Notes under the pieces: generated by a model | The model's input: only the letters and a program-made list of their open reading frames with translations | Told to the model about the DNA's origin: nothing | Databases searched by the model: none | Shown here: piece by piece, positions 10,690 to 22,300 of the stretch | How positions within the stretch are numbered: position 1 is the first letter of the stretch | How the letters are laid out: each line of letters begins with the position of its first letter | Origin: Ascarosepion bandense | Taxonomy: Eukaryota > Mollusca > Cephalopoda > Sepiida > Sepiidae | Reading direction: 5' to 3' | NCBI GenBank assembly: GCA_037127315.1 | Contig: JBBBDQ010001942.1 | Coordinates: 1 to 64,000 of the forward strand | DNA: 64,000 nt | Translations under genes and position numbers: made by a program

Positions 10690-11555
10690 TTTCATTCTTC
10701 ATATTACCCCACACTTGATAAACATTGCATTTAGTTACTTTATTGTCTTTCTTGAGTTGATTCCTTCTTATGCTAATGATGAATACTCATGTCACAATTA
10801 TAGCCTCCCTCATCATCAGTAAATTGGCCTTTAGAGGGGTTCTTGTCTTTATTGGTAGATTTGTTTGGAATATTATATGAAATGCTTAAATAATCAGTGC
10901 CCTTCTCTTCAGATGTAAGCTAGTATTATATGCGAAAAAAATTATAAGTCAATTCAAATCCTATGAAGTTTCAGGATAAAACATAGCAGATCCAGCCATT
11001 GTTTTATTATAATTTTTTCACTTTATGTCTGTGGAAAACATGAGCAAGAGAAGACAGAATGTAACATGCACCTGAAAGTTACCATAATCTATACTGATAA
11101 AGTCAAAATAAGATGATCAAAAAAAAGAGTAGTGTCATTTTGGAGACATTAATAAGCCATTCCTTGCCCCTATTAACAACAGATCTGTAGAATTTGGTTG
11201 GATAAACAGATCAGTCCTTTACTGTATGTAAAAAGACTTCTTCATAATTTTGAGCTGTTGGCGAGTGGTTTATATAACAGACTGAGGTGTTCCATTCTGC
11301 TACTTAGGCAAACCTATTCTATGGCTTCCGATTGGCTGCTGGCTTTGGTGTGGATGCCGTGATAAATAAATGTCCCTCATTCAGTCATAAACATTCAAAG
11401 TACGAGGTCTGTAGCCTTCTGTGGTCTGTCGGACAGGATTAAAGTGTAATATCTGTTCTCAGATATTCACTTCCTGCCTGCTGCCGGATTTGAAAGCAAT
11501 GACCAATTAAGACTAACTTTTGACAATCTTTGACAAGCAATGACCAGCTAAGACC
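10690..11555. other. Spacer, partly unassigned
   Basis: No gene recognised. At 11260-11300 a TTTATATAACA word, followed by ATTGG and AATAAA-like words, could be LTR or promoter remains, but nothing confirms it. Confidence 0.3.
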
Positions 11556-11559
11556 AGCT

Positions 11560-11695
11560 TTGTACCCAGTTACCGCATAAGTGGTGTCTGAGTAATCTTT
11601 GACCAGTGGCCTGAGCACATGTGCTCAGGTTCCCCATGTTAAAAACTGACCTTGTGTCATAATTCGCTCCAGTGGGGGAGTAGGGTAAATCAAAA
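11560..11695 (-). repeat. Single copy of a ~230-bp dispersed repeat
   Basis: Minus strand: GACACAAGGTCAGTTTTTAA, then CCTGAGCACATGTGCTCAGG (a perfect palindrome) and GCGGTAACTGG. The same words occur in tandem on the plus strand at 57230-58335. Confidence 0.7.
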
Positions 11696-11699
11696 CTAC

Positions 11700-12515
11700 G
11701 AGGTCTGTTTGTACAGGTCTTACTAACATTTGTTTATTTTAATTTGAAAATTTTGTTATATTTTAGTTTGCTTAAGGTATTTCATACCCCTTCTCTTTTT
11801 TATTTCATTATCATATCTTTTAAATATATTTTTGTATTGTACATATTAGCACTTTTTATGTCATGGGTTTTTTTTTCCCTTTTTAGGTACCCCTTGTAAA
11901 TATGTGGTATTGTGGTGTGTGAAGGATTGGGAGGTGAGGAATGGGTTCTTGTGGTGAATGCGCAAATTGCTAATGAGTGATAGGGTTGTGAAATTGATTA
12001 GCTAGGTATAGGATAGTTACTGAAGACCACCCACTACCCATCCTCGTTTTGGCCATTTATTGTATTTTGACAATAATAAATATATACTTAAAGTATGAGG
12101 TTTGTATCAAGTTACACCTCGATCTCCTGTTTGCCAACTGGATGTTAGTTAGGAACTCCTTGCGAGGGTGAGTATTATGTTTTGGATTCTACAAGATCAT
12201 GCGTTATTTTTTAGATCAACAGCTAATTTGACCTTATCAAAGCAATAGGACTCAATATAAAGACAGGAGTAAATAGTTGTATGATCAGCATAGAAACACT
12301 GATGACAGGAGGGTCATTAATAAAAATTAAGGACAATGTAGATCCAAGTATAAAACCCTGGAGAACACATGCATTAATGTGAAAAGATCTTTTAATTCTT
12401 TAGTTCACGTAGAGAAGTGAAATCCTTATTGCTTATATGAAAAAAAGACCCTGAGCAGTGAGATCCTTAACCAATTTAGAGTTGATGAAAGATTTTAATA
12501 AAGTCAGTTAAAGAT
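11700..12515. other. AT-rich spacer, nothing recognised
   Basis: No coding or RNA feature seen. GAGGTCTG/GAGGTTTGTA words at 11699 and 12098 may be degenerate repeat remains. Confidence 0.35.
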
Positions 12516-12519
12516 TTTA

Positions 12520-12770
12520 ATATAGGCAGTTAATGCCATATTTATACATGACTGGTGAGGCAGAAGATTTTCCTGCAGTAGGTTGCCATTTCTTTCTGAA
12601 GTAAGCAGAATGCCAACCAAGGCTACAAACCCCAATTAAAGCTTTTAATACTCTGCCAAAAAGAAGTAGAAGGCCAATAGGCTAATAGAAGGATCGGGTG
12701 CTCCTGCTATTCATCTCGGGGTTTCTGGACAAAATTCAAAGGAGGACCTGCAATGTAACTGATCCTGATT
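12520..12770. repeat. SINE fragment (minus) joined to LINE tail fragment (plus)
   Basis: 12520-12650 matches the 3' half of SINE family 1 on the minus strand (GCAGTAGGTTGCCATTTCTT). 12655-12770 matches the LINE region APAIHLG..GQNSKED.QCN on the plus strand. The junction sequence (GCCAAAAAGAAGTAGA) recurs at about 14515, so the whole SINE-LINE junction has been duplicated locally. Confidence 0.6.
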
Positions 12771-12949
12771 TTTTTTTGTTGAAAATACTAGCATCTCTTC
12801 TTTATTTGCATGCGTAGCTATGAAAATGTCAACAAACCCAGTCTAATGAAATCCTAAATCTAATCAAAAATATGTCCAGAAATAGCAGAATTTTACAATT
12901 TTGAAGATGACCAATATGTCAAACCCTGTAAAATGCCTTTAGAGGGATA

Positions 12950-13052
12950 GCAGGAAAAAGGGTGTTAAAAGCTAGAAGGGATAGAATGATGTGGGAGGCT
13001 GTGATTACATATGTTCTGAAGAGACACTGCATTTAGAAGAAGAAGATAAAAA
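12950..13052 (+). pseudogene. RTE-like LINE 3' end
   Basis: Words for the final segment (GGGAGGCTGTGATTACATAT, then TGAAGAGACA) are followed by AGAAGAAGA. It is a short 5'-truncated copy, the same as the ending at 46890-47110. Confidence 0.7.
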
Positions 13053-13162
13053 ACAATAGCTAAAGCTTTTTATTTAATGCCTGAAAGACACTTTCAACAT
13101 TAACTGTTAATACATCAATTGATCTAAAGAAGTGAAATCCATATTTGTTGCTCTCTACCTGT

Positions 13163-13548
13163 ATTCTACTATAATGTACTATTCCAATTCCAATTCTACT
13201 ATAATGGACTATTCCAATTCCAATTCTACTATAATGTACTATTCCAATTCCAATTCTACTATAATGGACTATTCCAATTCCAATTCTACTATAATGTACT
13301 ATTCCAATTCCAATTCTACTATAATGGACTATTCCAATTCCAATTCTACTATAATGTACTATTCCAATTCCAATTCTACTATAATGGACTATTCCAATTC
13401 CAATTCTACTATAATGGACTATTCCAATTCCAATTCTACTATAATGGACTATTCCAATTCCAATTCTACTATAATGGACTATTCCAATTCCAATTCTACT
13501 ATAATGGACTATTCCAATTCCAATTCTACTATAATGGACTATTCCAAT
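13163..13548. repeat. 30-bp minisatellite, ~13 copies, open in both directions
   Basis: The unit is 30 bp (ATTCTACTATAATGGACTAT, then TCCAATTCCA). The left part alternates GTACT and GGACT units, a 60-bp higher-order step; the right part is uniform GGACT. Because 30 is a multiple of three and no frame stops, open frames run through it on both strands: 13132-13563 plus, a 10-residue repeat rich in N, S and Y; and 13060-13614 minus, with repeated IGIGIVHYSR. Nothing marks either as a real protein. Confidence 0.95.
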
Positions 13549-13565
13549 CACTACATAAAGTAGTA

Positions 13566-13880
13566 GTGGGAAGACCTCGAGGATCAGTAACGAATAACCA
13601 GTCTCGATTAACAAGTCAGTCGAGTATTTCCAGTAGTGAACCGGAAGTGAACTATTATCAGACTCTACGTCTTACGATGATACACGCTACTAAACCCTTG
13701 TTCCTGTATACTACTAACATTCTCTTTTGTAAATACTATTTTCTCCTGGTAATATATCAATTTACTATATTTCCGTTGTTGATATTTATTTACTCAATAC
13801 TTCTGTTATGCACAACATAACAATATTGCTTATGTGAAAAACGTTCCTGTGCTGTGAAATCCTTAACCAATTTGGAGTTG
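13566..13880. other. Unassigned sequence right of the minisatellite
   Basis: About 150 bp of balanced composition (13566-13710) is followed by T-rich sequence. An 84-codon plus-strand frame (13566-13820) ends in a hydrophobic stretch, but has no recognisable motif and no start context. Confidence 0.3.
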
Positions 13881-13884
13881 ATTC

Positions 13885-14500
13885 AGTCAGTTAAGTACCA
13901 TACAGGATATACGCTTTGGGTGATCATGTCTTGAAAGACACATGACTGACTGGACAGAAGGTTGTCCTGCAGTAGGCTGCAACTGCTTTCTGTGGTAGAC
14001 TGGTTGCCAGCTATGGCTATAGAACCCAATCTATCCTATTATTTAACCCATAACTAGAGGGAAGAGAAGGATTAATATTTTTCCCAAAGGTATTTGTACG
14101 TAAGTGAATGCAAGGAATTAATTAGAGCTTCTAATTAGTTAAGTGCCATACTTAAACATAACTGACTAGGCAGAAGATTTTTCCTACAGCAGGTTGCCAT
14201 TCTTTTCTGCAGTAGAAAGAATGCTAACCAAGGCTATAAAACCCAATTAAAGCTTCAAATCAGTTAGTTAAGTGTTATACGTGATACTTACTTTGAGTGA
14301 TCATGTCTCAAAAGAGACATAACTGACTGAGCAGAAGATTATCCTGCAGTAGGTTACCATTGCTTTCTGCAGTTGACTGGTTACCAGCCATAGCTATAGA
14401 AACCAATCTGTCCTATTATTTAATCCATAACTGGAGGGAAGAGATGTATTAATACCTTTCTCAAAGGTATTTGTGTGTAAGTGAATGCAAAGTAAGTGAA
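13885..14500 (-). repeat. Three SINE family 1 copies or fragments in a row
   Basis: Minus-strand copies cover about 13885-14110, 14120-14255 and 14265-14490. Each has the CAGTAGGYTGCAAYTGCTTTCT region, and the first and third also have TTTAACCCATAACT/TTTAATCCATAACT and GGTATTTGT. The middle one ends like the fragment at 12520. The run suggests local duplication as well as insertion. Confidence 0.7.
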
Positions 14501-14504
14501 TGGT

Positions 14505-14622
14505 TCTAATATGCTGCCAAAAAGAAGTAGAGGGCCAATGGGCTGATAGAAGGATTCAGGTGCTCCTGCTATTCATCTCGGGGGTTCTTGACAAAATGAA
14601 AAGGAGGATCTGTAATGTAACT
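14505..14622 (+). pseudogene. Jockey/Nimb-like LINE tail fragment (duplicate of 12655-12770)
   Basis: CTCCTGCTATTCATCTCGG and GGAGGATCTGTAATGTAACT encode the AIHLG...RRICNV region. It is preceded by the same GCCAAAAAGAAGTAGA junction as the earlier copy. Confidence 0.65.
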
Positions 14623-14627
14623 AAATG

Positions 14628-14928
14628 CATTGGATATTGGCTCAGAACGAGAAATAGGGGAGCAGAGTTCGAATTCCAGCTGAATTCATTGCATTCACTT
14701 ATGTGCAAATACCCTTGGGAAAGGTATTAATCCGTCTCTTCCTTCCAATTATGGGTTAAATAACAGGACAGATTGGGTTCTATAGCCTTGGTCGGCAACC
14801 AGTCTACCACAGAAAGCAATGGCAACCTACTGCAGGATAATCTTCTGCCCAGTCAGTCATGTCTCTTTCGAGACATGATTGCCCAAGCGTGTATCATGTA
14901 TGGCACTTAACTGACTGAACTACATGAC
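14628..14928 (+). repeat. tRNA-derived SINE family 1, nearly complete body
   Basis: It has GGCTCAGAACGAGAAAT, B box AGTTCGAATTCC, ACAAATACCCTTGGGA, AACAGGACAGATTGGGTTCT, GCAATGGCAACCTACTGCAG, a CATGTCTC..GAGACATG hairpin and GCACTTAACTGACTGA. The first part of the head (A box) is weak. Confidence 0.8.
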
Positions 14929-14934
14929 ATCTGG

Positions 14935-15100
14935 GAGTAGCATTGCATTGATCAAAATAAAGGGTTCAGTTCAAAATTCCTAGCACCTGAAGAAGACCGG
15001 AATGTACAATGGCCGAAATGTCATAAACATTGCAGTAAAGATGAGAATAACAGTTTGAACAATGTAAATACTACCTCATCTCAGAAGTATAGACAAATGA
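14935..15100 (+). repeat. SINE-like family 2, 3' part, with hammerhead-like core
   Basis: It contains TTCCTAGCACCTGAAGA, a short hairpin, GGCCGAAATGTC, AAAGATGAGAATAACAG, GTAAATACTACCTCATCTCA and TATAGACAAAT. The same 3' module ends the inverted pairs at 37.8-38.3 and 43.5-44.0 kb. The motif CTGAAGA (14987-14993) and GAAA (15015-15018) frame a hairpin as in a hammerhead ribozyme. Confidence 0.7.
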
Positions 15101-15109
15101 TTTAACACG

Positions 15110-15380
15110 ATATCAACACTTGCTGGTATGAAATTTAATTTTTCTATTTTTAATCAAGCAACACAAAAATATATAAGCATATTTGTGTGTATTTTAGGTT
15201 AGTGTTCAGTATGAAATAATTAAGAACGCGAATTCAAAAACTTGGGGTTCTAATTTTACCTGAATTAAAAGAAAGCCTGGAGAAACACTAGTTGTGGCAT
15301 ACAATATGGAAAAAAGGTTTAGAGTACTTAACACTTCCATGGTGCATCAAAGGCAGGAGAATTAGCAAAAAATGGCAAGA
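15110..15380. other. Spacer, nothing recognised
   Basis: It may hold RTE-like LINE scraps near 15340-15380 but nothing certain. Confidence 0.35.
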
Positions 15381-15384
15381 AACC

Positions 15385-15925
15385 TACTTGAGAAGTGATT
15401 GGGTGCTCCTGCTATTCATCTTGAGGTTCTCAATAATCTAAAGAAGGATCTGTAATGTAATCAGTCCTGACATGGCAGCTCACCTTCAGTCACTTTCTCA
15501 ACAATGTGATGTGGTCTCCCTCTGTCTTTTCTACAAATATTTTCACAGCAACTGCTCTGATAAACTTTTTTTCCCTTGGTTCCCCGATCACGTGAATTTA
15601 AGTGTGCTACTTAGTTGGCATATAAGTCTCTCCATTTTACAGTTAAAATAGTTAAATGTAACCGCAACTTCTACTCAAACAATTTCTTTTTCTCATACTT
15701 CTTGCCTGTGGAACTCTTTCCCATTTACTTGCTTCCCTGATGGCTACAATCTCCCAAAATTTAAATGCTGTGTCAATTGCCATCTTCTATCTTCTTGAAC
15801 CCTATTCATCTTTTACCCTTTCTTCAATACTCTCTGTACTTAGTCTTTTCTCTCAACTGTAACCCCCTGCACACTAGTGGCAGTCCCACCTTGCTTGGGT
15901 AGAAATAATTAAAAATAAATTATGA
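15385..15925 (+). pseudogene. Jockey/Nimb-like LINE C-terminal end and 3' tail
   Basis: It reads RRICNVISPDMAAHLQSLSQ, then DVVSLCLFYKYFHSNCSD, then a REFK..T.LA region. After that come the decayed site of the LWNSLP motif and a C/T-rich untranslated region, ending CCCCTGCACACTAGTGGCAG, CCTTGCTTGGG and an A-rich tail. This is the thumb/C-terminal part after the reverse-transcriptase core. It is 5'-truncated and broken by stops. Confidence 0.8.
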
Positions 15926-16139
15926 TAAAATTAGAAGCTCCCTACCCATATTTCAGATCATCCATTGTGCCAAACAAACAAAATTTTTAATAATACACCC
16001 TATTTTACACTAATTATGCATCTCTCACATATCTGTCATATGACCGACAATTAGAAACTTATAATTTAAATTTAATAATAGTTTAGTATAGGTAAATTGA
16101 TTGATCGAATTCGTCTGGTGGTCACATGAAATTAAATTA

Positions 16140-16325
16140 GTTGCTTATAAGCAGTCAAGTGACATACGTAATACATGCTTTGGCGATCATGTCTTGAAAG
16201 AGACATGACTGACTGGGCAGAAGATTATCCTGAAGTAGGTTACCATTACTTTCTGCAGGAGACTGGTAGCTGACAAAAGCTATAGAACCCAATGTATCCT
16301 TTTTTTTAACCCATAAACCATTATT
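16140..16325 (-). repeat. SINE family 1 fragment at the satellite's left edge
   Basis: Minus strand: CATGACTGACTGGGCAGAAG, GCAGGAGACTGGTAGC and TTTAACCCATAA are present. The head is missing; the 120-bp satellite starts about 20 bp further right. Confidence 0.75.
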
Positions 16326-16345
16326 ATCTCAAAAACAAAATTGCG

Positions 16346-19300
16346 TACAAAATAGTAAGGTTTTGAATTAAATAACCCACAGAGTTGAAATGCCACTAAA
16401 CAAAACCAACCAACCAACAATGCATATTTTTAGTATATATTTAGTTGAAGCCATAAAATTGTGTTCAAAGTATTTAGACTTTGGCATCAAATAACCTATA
16501 GAATTTGAAGTGTCATTAAACAAAATCAACCAATCAACAATGCATATTTTTAGTATATATTTAGTTGAAGCCATAAAATTGTGTTCAAAGTATTTAGACT
16601 TTGGCATCAAATAACCTATAGAATTTGAAGTGTCATTAAACAAAATCAACCAATCAACAATGCATATTTTTAGTATATATTTAGTTGAAGCCATAAAATT
16701 GTGTTCAAAGTATTTAGACCTTGGCATCAAATGACCTATAGAATTTGAAGTGTCAGTTAAAACAAAAATCAACCAACCAACAATGCATATTTTTAGTATA
16801 TATTTAGTTGAAGCCATAAAATTGTGTTCAAAGTATTTAGACCTTGGCATCAAATAACCTATAGAATTTGAAGTGTCATTAAACAAAATCAACCAACCAA
16901 CAATGCATATTTTTAGTATATATTTAGTTGAAGCCATAAAATTGTGTTCAAAGTATTTAGACCTTGGCATCAAATAACCTATAGAATTTGAAGTGTCATT
17001 AAACAAAATCAACCAACCAACAATGCATATTTTTAGTATATATTTAGTTGAAGCCATAAAATTGTGTTCAAAGTATTTAGACTTTGGCATCAAATAACCT
17101 ATAGAATTTGAAGTGTCATTAAACAAAATCAACCAACTAACAATGCATATTTTAGTATATATTTAGTTGAAGCCATAAAAATTGTGTTCAAAGTATTTAG
17201 ACCTTGAAAATCAAATAACCTATAGAATTTGAAGTGTCATTAAAACAAAATCAACCAACCAGCTAATGCATATTTCTTAGTATATATTTAGTTGAAGCCA
17301 TAAAATTGTGTTCAAAGTATTTAGAATTTGGCATCAAATAACCTATAGAATTTGAAGTGTCATTAAACAAAATCAACCAACCAACAATGCATATTTTTAG
17401 TATATATTTATTGAAGCCATAAAATTGTGTTCAAAGTATTTAGACTTTGGCATCAAATAACCTATAGAATTTGAAGTGTCATTAAACAAAATCAACCAAC
17501 CAACAATGCATATTTTTAGTATATATTTAGTTGAAGCCATAAAATTGTGTTCAAAGTATTTAGACTTTGGCATCAAATAACCTATAGAATTTGAAGTGTC
17601 ATTAAACAAAATCAACCAACCAACAATGGCTTTTTAGTATATATTTAGTTGAAGCCATAAAATTGTGTTCAAAGTATTTAGACCTTGGAATCAAATAACC
17701 TATAGAATTTGAAGTGTCATTAAACAAAATCAACCAACCAACAATGCATATTTTTAGTATATATTTAGTTGAAGCCATAAAATTGTGTTCAAAGTATTTT
17801 GACCTTGGAATCAAATAACCTATAGAATTTGAAGTGTCATTAAACAAAATCAACCAAACAACAATGCATATTTTTAGTATATATTAGTTGAAGCCATAAA
17901 AATTGTGTTCAAAGTATTTAGACCTTGGAATCAAATAACCTATAGAATTTTGAAGTGTCATTAAACAAAATCAACCAACCAATACAATGCATATTTTTAG
18001 TATATATTTAGTTGAAGCCATAAAATTGTGTTCAAAGTATTTAGACTTTGGCATCAAATAACCTATAGAATTTGAAGTGTCATTAAACAAAATCAACCAA
18101 CCAACAATGCATATTTTTAGTATATATTTAGTTGAAGCCATAAAATTGTGTTCAAAGTATTTAGACTTTTGCATCAAATAACCTATAGAATTTGAAGTGT
18201 CATTAAACAAAATCAACCAACCAACAATGCATATTTTTAGTATATATTAGTTGAAGCCATAAAATTGTGTTCAAAGTATTTAGACTTTGGCATCAAATAA
18301 CCTATAGAATTTGAAGTGTCATTAAACAAAATCAACCAACCAACAATGCATATTTTTAGTATATATTTAGTTGAAGCCATAAAATTGTGTTCAAAGTATT
18401 TAGACTTTGGCATCAAATAACCTATAGAATTTGAAGTGTCATTAAACAAAATCAACCAACCAACAATGCATATTTAGTATATATTTAGTTGAAGCCATAA
18501 AATTGTGTTCAAAGTATTTAGACTTTGGCATCAAATAACCTATAGAATTTGAAGTGTCATTAAACAAAATCAACCAACCAACAATGCATATTTTTAGTAT
18601 AGTATTTAGTTGAAGCCATAAAATTGTGTTCAAAGTATTTAGACTTTGGCATCAAATAACCTATAGAATTTGAAGTGTCATTAAACAAAATCAACCAACC
18701 AACAATGCATATTTTTAGTATATATTTAGTTGAAGCCATAAAATTGTGTTCAAAGTATTTAGACCTTGGCATCAAATAACCTATAGAATTTGAAGTGTCA
18801 TTAAACAAAATCAACCAACCAACAATGCATATTTTTAGTATATATTTAGTTGAAGCCATAAAATTGTGTTCAAAGTATTTAGACTTTGGCATCAAATGAC
18901 CTATAGAATTTGAAGTGTCATTAAACAAAATCAACCAACCAAGAATGCATATTTTTAGTATATATTTAGTTGAAGCCATAAAATTGTGTTCAAAGTATTA
19001 ATTCCTAGTATCAAATAACCTATAGAATTTGAAGTGTCATTAAACAAAATCAACCAACCAACAATGCATATTTTTAGTATATATTTAGTTGAAGCCATAA
19101 AATTGTGTTCAAAGTATTTAGACTTTGGCATCAAATAACCTATAGAATTTGAAGTGTCATTAAAGAAAATCAACCAACCAAGAATGCATATTTTTAGTAT
19201 ATATTTAGTTGAAGCCATAAAATTGTGTTCAAAGTATTTAGACCTTGGCATCAAATAACCTATAGAATTTGAAGTGTCATTAAACAAAATCAACCAACCA

Positions 19301-22300
19301 ACAATGCATATTTTTAGTATATATTTAGTTGAAGCCATAAAATTGTGTTCAAAGTATTTTGACCTTGGAATCAAATAACCTATAGAATTTGAAGTGTCAT
19401 TAAACAAAATCAACCAAACAAACAATGCAGCATATATTTAGTATATATTAGTTGAAGCCATAAAATTGTGTTCAAAGTATTTAGACCTTGGAATCAAATA
19501 ACCTATAGAATTTAAAGTGTCATTAAACAAAATCAACCAACCAACAATGCATATTTTTAGTATATATTTAGTTGAAGCCATAAAATTGTGTTCAAAGTAT
19601 TTAGACTTTGGCATCAAATAACCTATAGAATTTGAAGTGTCATTAAACAAAATCAACCAACCAACAATGCATATTTTTAGTATATATTTAGTTGAAGCCA
19701 TAAAATTGTGTTCAAAGTATTTAGAATTTGGCATCAAATAACCTATAGAATTTGAAGTGTCATTAAACAAAATCAACCAACCAACAATGCATATTTTTAG
19801 TATATATTTAGTTGAAGCCATAAAATTGTGTTCAAAGTATTTAGACTTTGGCATCAAATAACCTATAGAATTTGAAGTGTCATTAAACAAAATCAACCAA
19901 CCAACAATGCATATTTTTAGTATATATTTAGTTGAAGCCATAAAATTGTGTTCAAAGTATTTAGACTTTGGCATCAAATAACCTATAGAATTTGAAGTGT
20001 CATTAAACAAAATCAACCAACCAACAATGCATATTTTTAGTATATATATTTAGTTGAAGCCATAAAATTGTGTTCAAAGTATTTAGACCTTGGAATCAAA
20101 TAACCTATAGAATTTGAAGTGTCATTAAACAAAATCAACCAACCAACAATGCATATTTTTAGTATATATTTAGTTGAAGCCATAAAATTGTGTTCAAAGT
20201 ATTTAGACCTTGGAATCAAATAACTCATAGAATTTGAAGTGTCATTAAACAAAATCAACCAACCAACAATGCATATTTTTAGTATATATTTAGTTGAAGC
20301 CATAAAATTGTGTTCAAAGTATTTAGACTTTGGCATCAAATAACCTATAGAATTTGAAGTGTCATTAAACAAAATCAACCAACCAACAATGCATATTTTT
20401 AGTATATATTTAGTTGAAGCCATAAAATTGTGTTCAAAGTATTTAGACTTTGGCATCAAAATGACCTATAGAATTTGAAGTGTCATTAAAGAAAATCAAC
20501 CAACCAAGAATGCATATTTTTAGTATATATTTAGTTGAAGCCATAAAATTGTGTTCAAAGTATTTAGACCTTGGCATCAAATAACCTTATAGAATTTGAA
20601 GTGTCATTAAACAAAATCAACCAACCAACAATGCATATTTTTAGTATATATTTAGTTGAAGCCATAAAATTGTGTTCAAAGTATTTAGACTTTGGCATCA
20701 AATAACCTATAGAATTTGAAGTGTCATTAAACAAAATCAACCAACCAACAATGCATATTTTTAGTATATATTTAGTTGAAGCCATAAAATTGTGTTCAAA
20801 GTATTTAGACTTTGGCATCAAATAACCTATAGAATTTGAAGTGTCATTAAACAAAATCAACCAACCAACAATGCATATTTTTAGTATATATTTAGTTGAA
20901 GCCATAAAATTGTGTTCAAAGTATTTAGACTTTGGCATCAAATAACCTATAGAATTTGAAGTGTCATTAAACAAAATCAACCAACCAACAATGCATATTT
21001 TTAGTATATATTTAGTTGAAGCCATAAAATTGTGTTCAAAGTATTTAGACTTTGGCATCAAATAACCTATAGAATTTGAAGTGTCATTAAACAAAATCAA
21101 CCAACCAACAATGCATATTTTTAGTATATATATTTAGTTGAAGCCATAAAATTGTGTTCAAAGTATTTAGACTTTGGCATCAAATAACCTATAGAATTTG
21201 AAGTGTCATTAAACAAAATCAACCAACCAAACAATGCATATTTTTAGTATATATTTAGTTGAAGCCATAAAATTGTGTTCAAAGTATTTAGACTTTGGCA
21301 TCAAATAACCTATAGAATTTGAAGTGTCATTAAACAAAATCAACCAACCAACAATGCATATTTTTAGTATATATTTAGTTGAAGCCATAAAATTGTGTTC
21401 AAAGTATTTAGAATTTGGCATCAAATAACCTATAGAATTTGAAGTGTCATTAAACAAAAATCCCTCAACCAACAATGCATATTTTTAGTATATATTTAGT
21501 TGAAGCCATAAAATTGTGTTCAAAGTATTTAGACTTTGGCATCAAATAACCTATAGAATTTGAAGTGTCATTAAACAAAAAATCAACCAATCAACAATGC
21601 ATATTTTTAGTATATATTTAGTTGAAGCCATAAAATTGTGTTCAAAGTATTTAGACCTTGGAATCAAATAACCTACAGAATTTGAAGTGTCATTAAACAA
21701 AATCAACCAACCAACAATGCATATTTTTAGTATATATTTAGTTGAAGCCATAAAATTGTGTTCAAAGTATTTAGACCTTGGAATCAAATAACCTATAGAA
21801 TTTGAAGTGTCATTAAACAAAATCAACCAACCAACAATGCATATTTTTAGTATATATTTAGTTGAAGCCATAACATTGTGTTCAAAGTATTTAATTTGGC
21901 ATCAAATAACCTATAGAATTTGAAGTGTCATTAAACAAAATCAACCAACCAACAATGCATATTTTTAGTATATATTTAGTTGAAGCCATAAAATTGTGTT
22001 CAAAGTATTTAGACTTTGGCATCAAATAACCTATAGAATTTGAAGTGTCATTAAACAAAAATCAACCAACCAACAATGTACATATTTTTAGTATATATTT
22101 AGTTGAAGCCATAAAATTGTGTTCAAAGTATTTAGACTTTGGCATCAAATAACCTATAGAATTTGAAGTGTCATTAAACAAAATCAACCAACCAACAATG
22201 CATATTTTTAGTATATATTTAGTTGAAGCCATAAAATTGTGTTCAAAGTATTTAGACTTGGCATCAAATGACCTATAGAATTTGAAGTGTCATTAAAGAA

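Noticed and set aside
11260..11470. Promoter-like region (TATATAA, ATTGG, AATAAA words)
   Set aside because: AT-rich sequence gives such words often, and no coding sequence follows.
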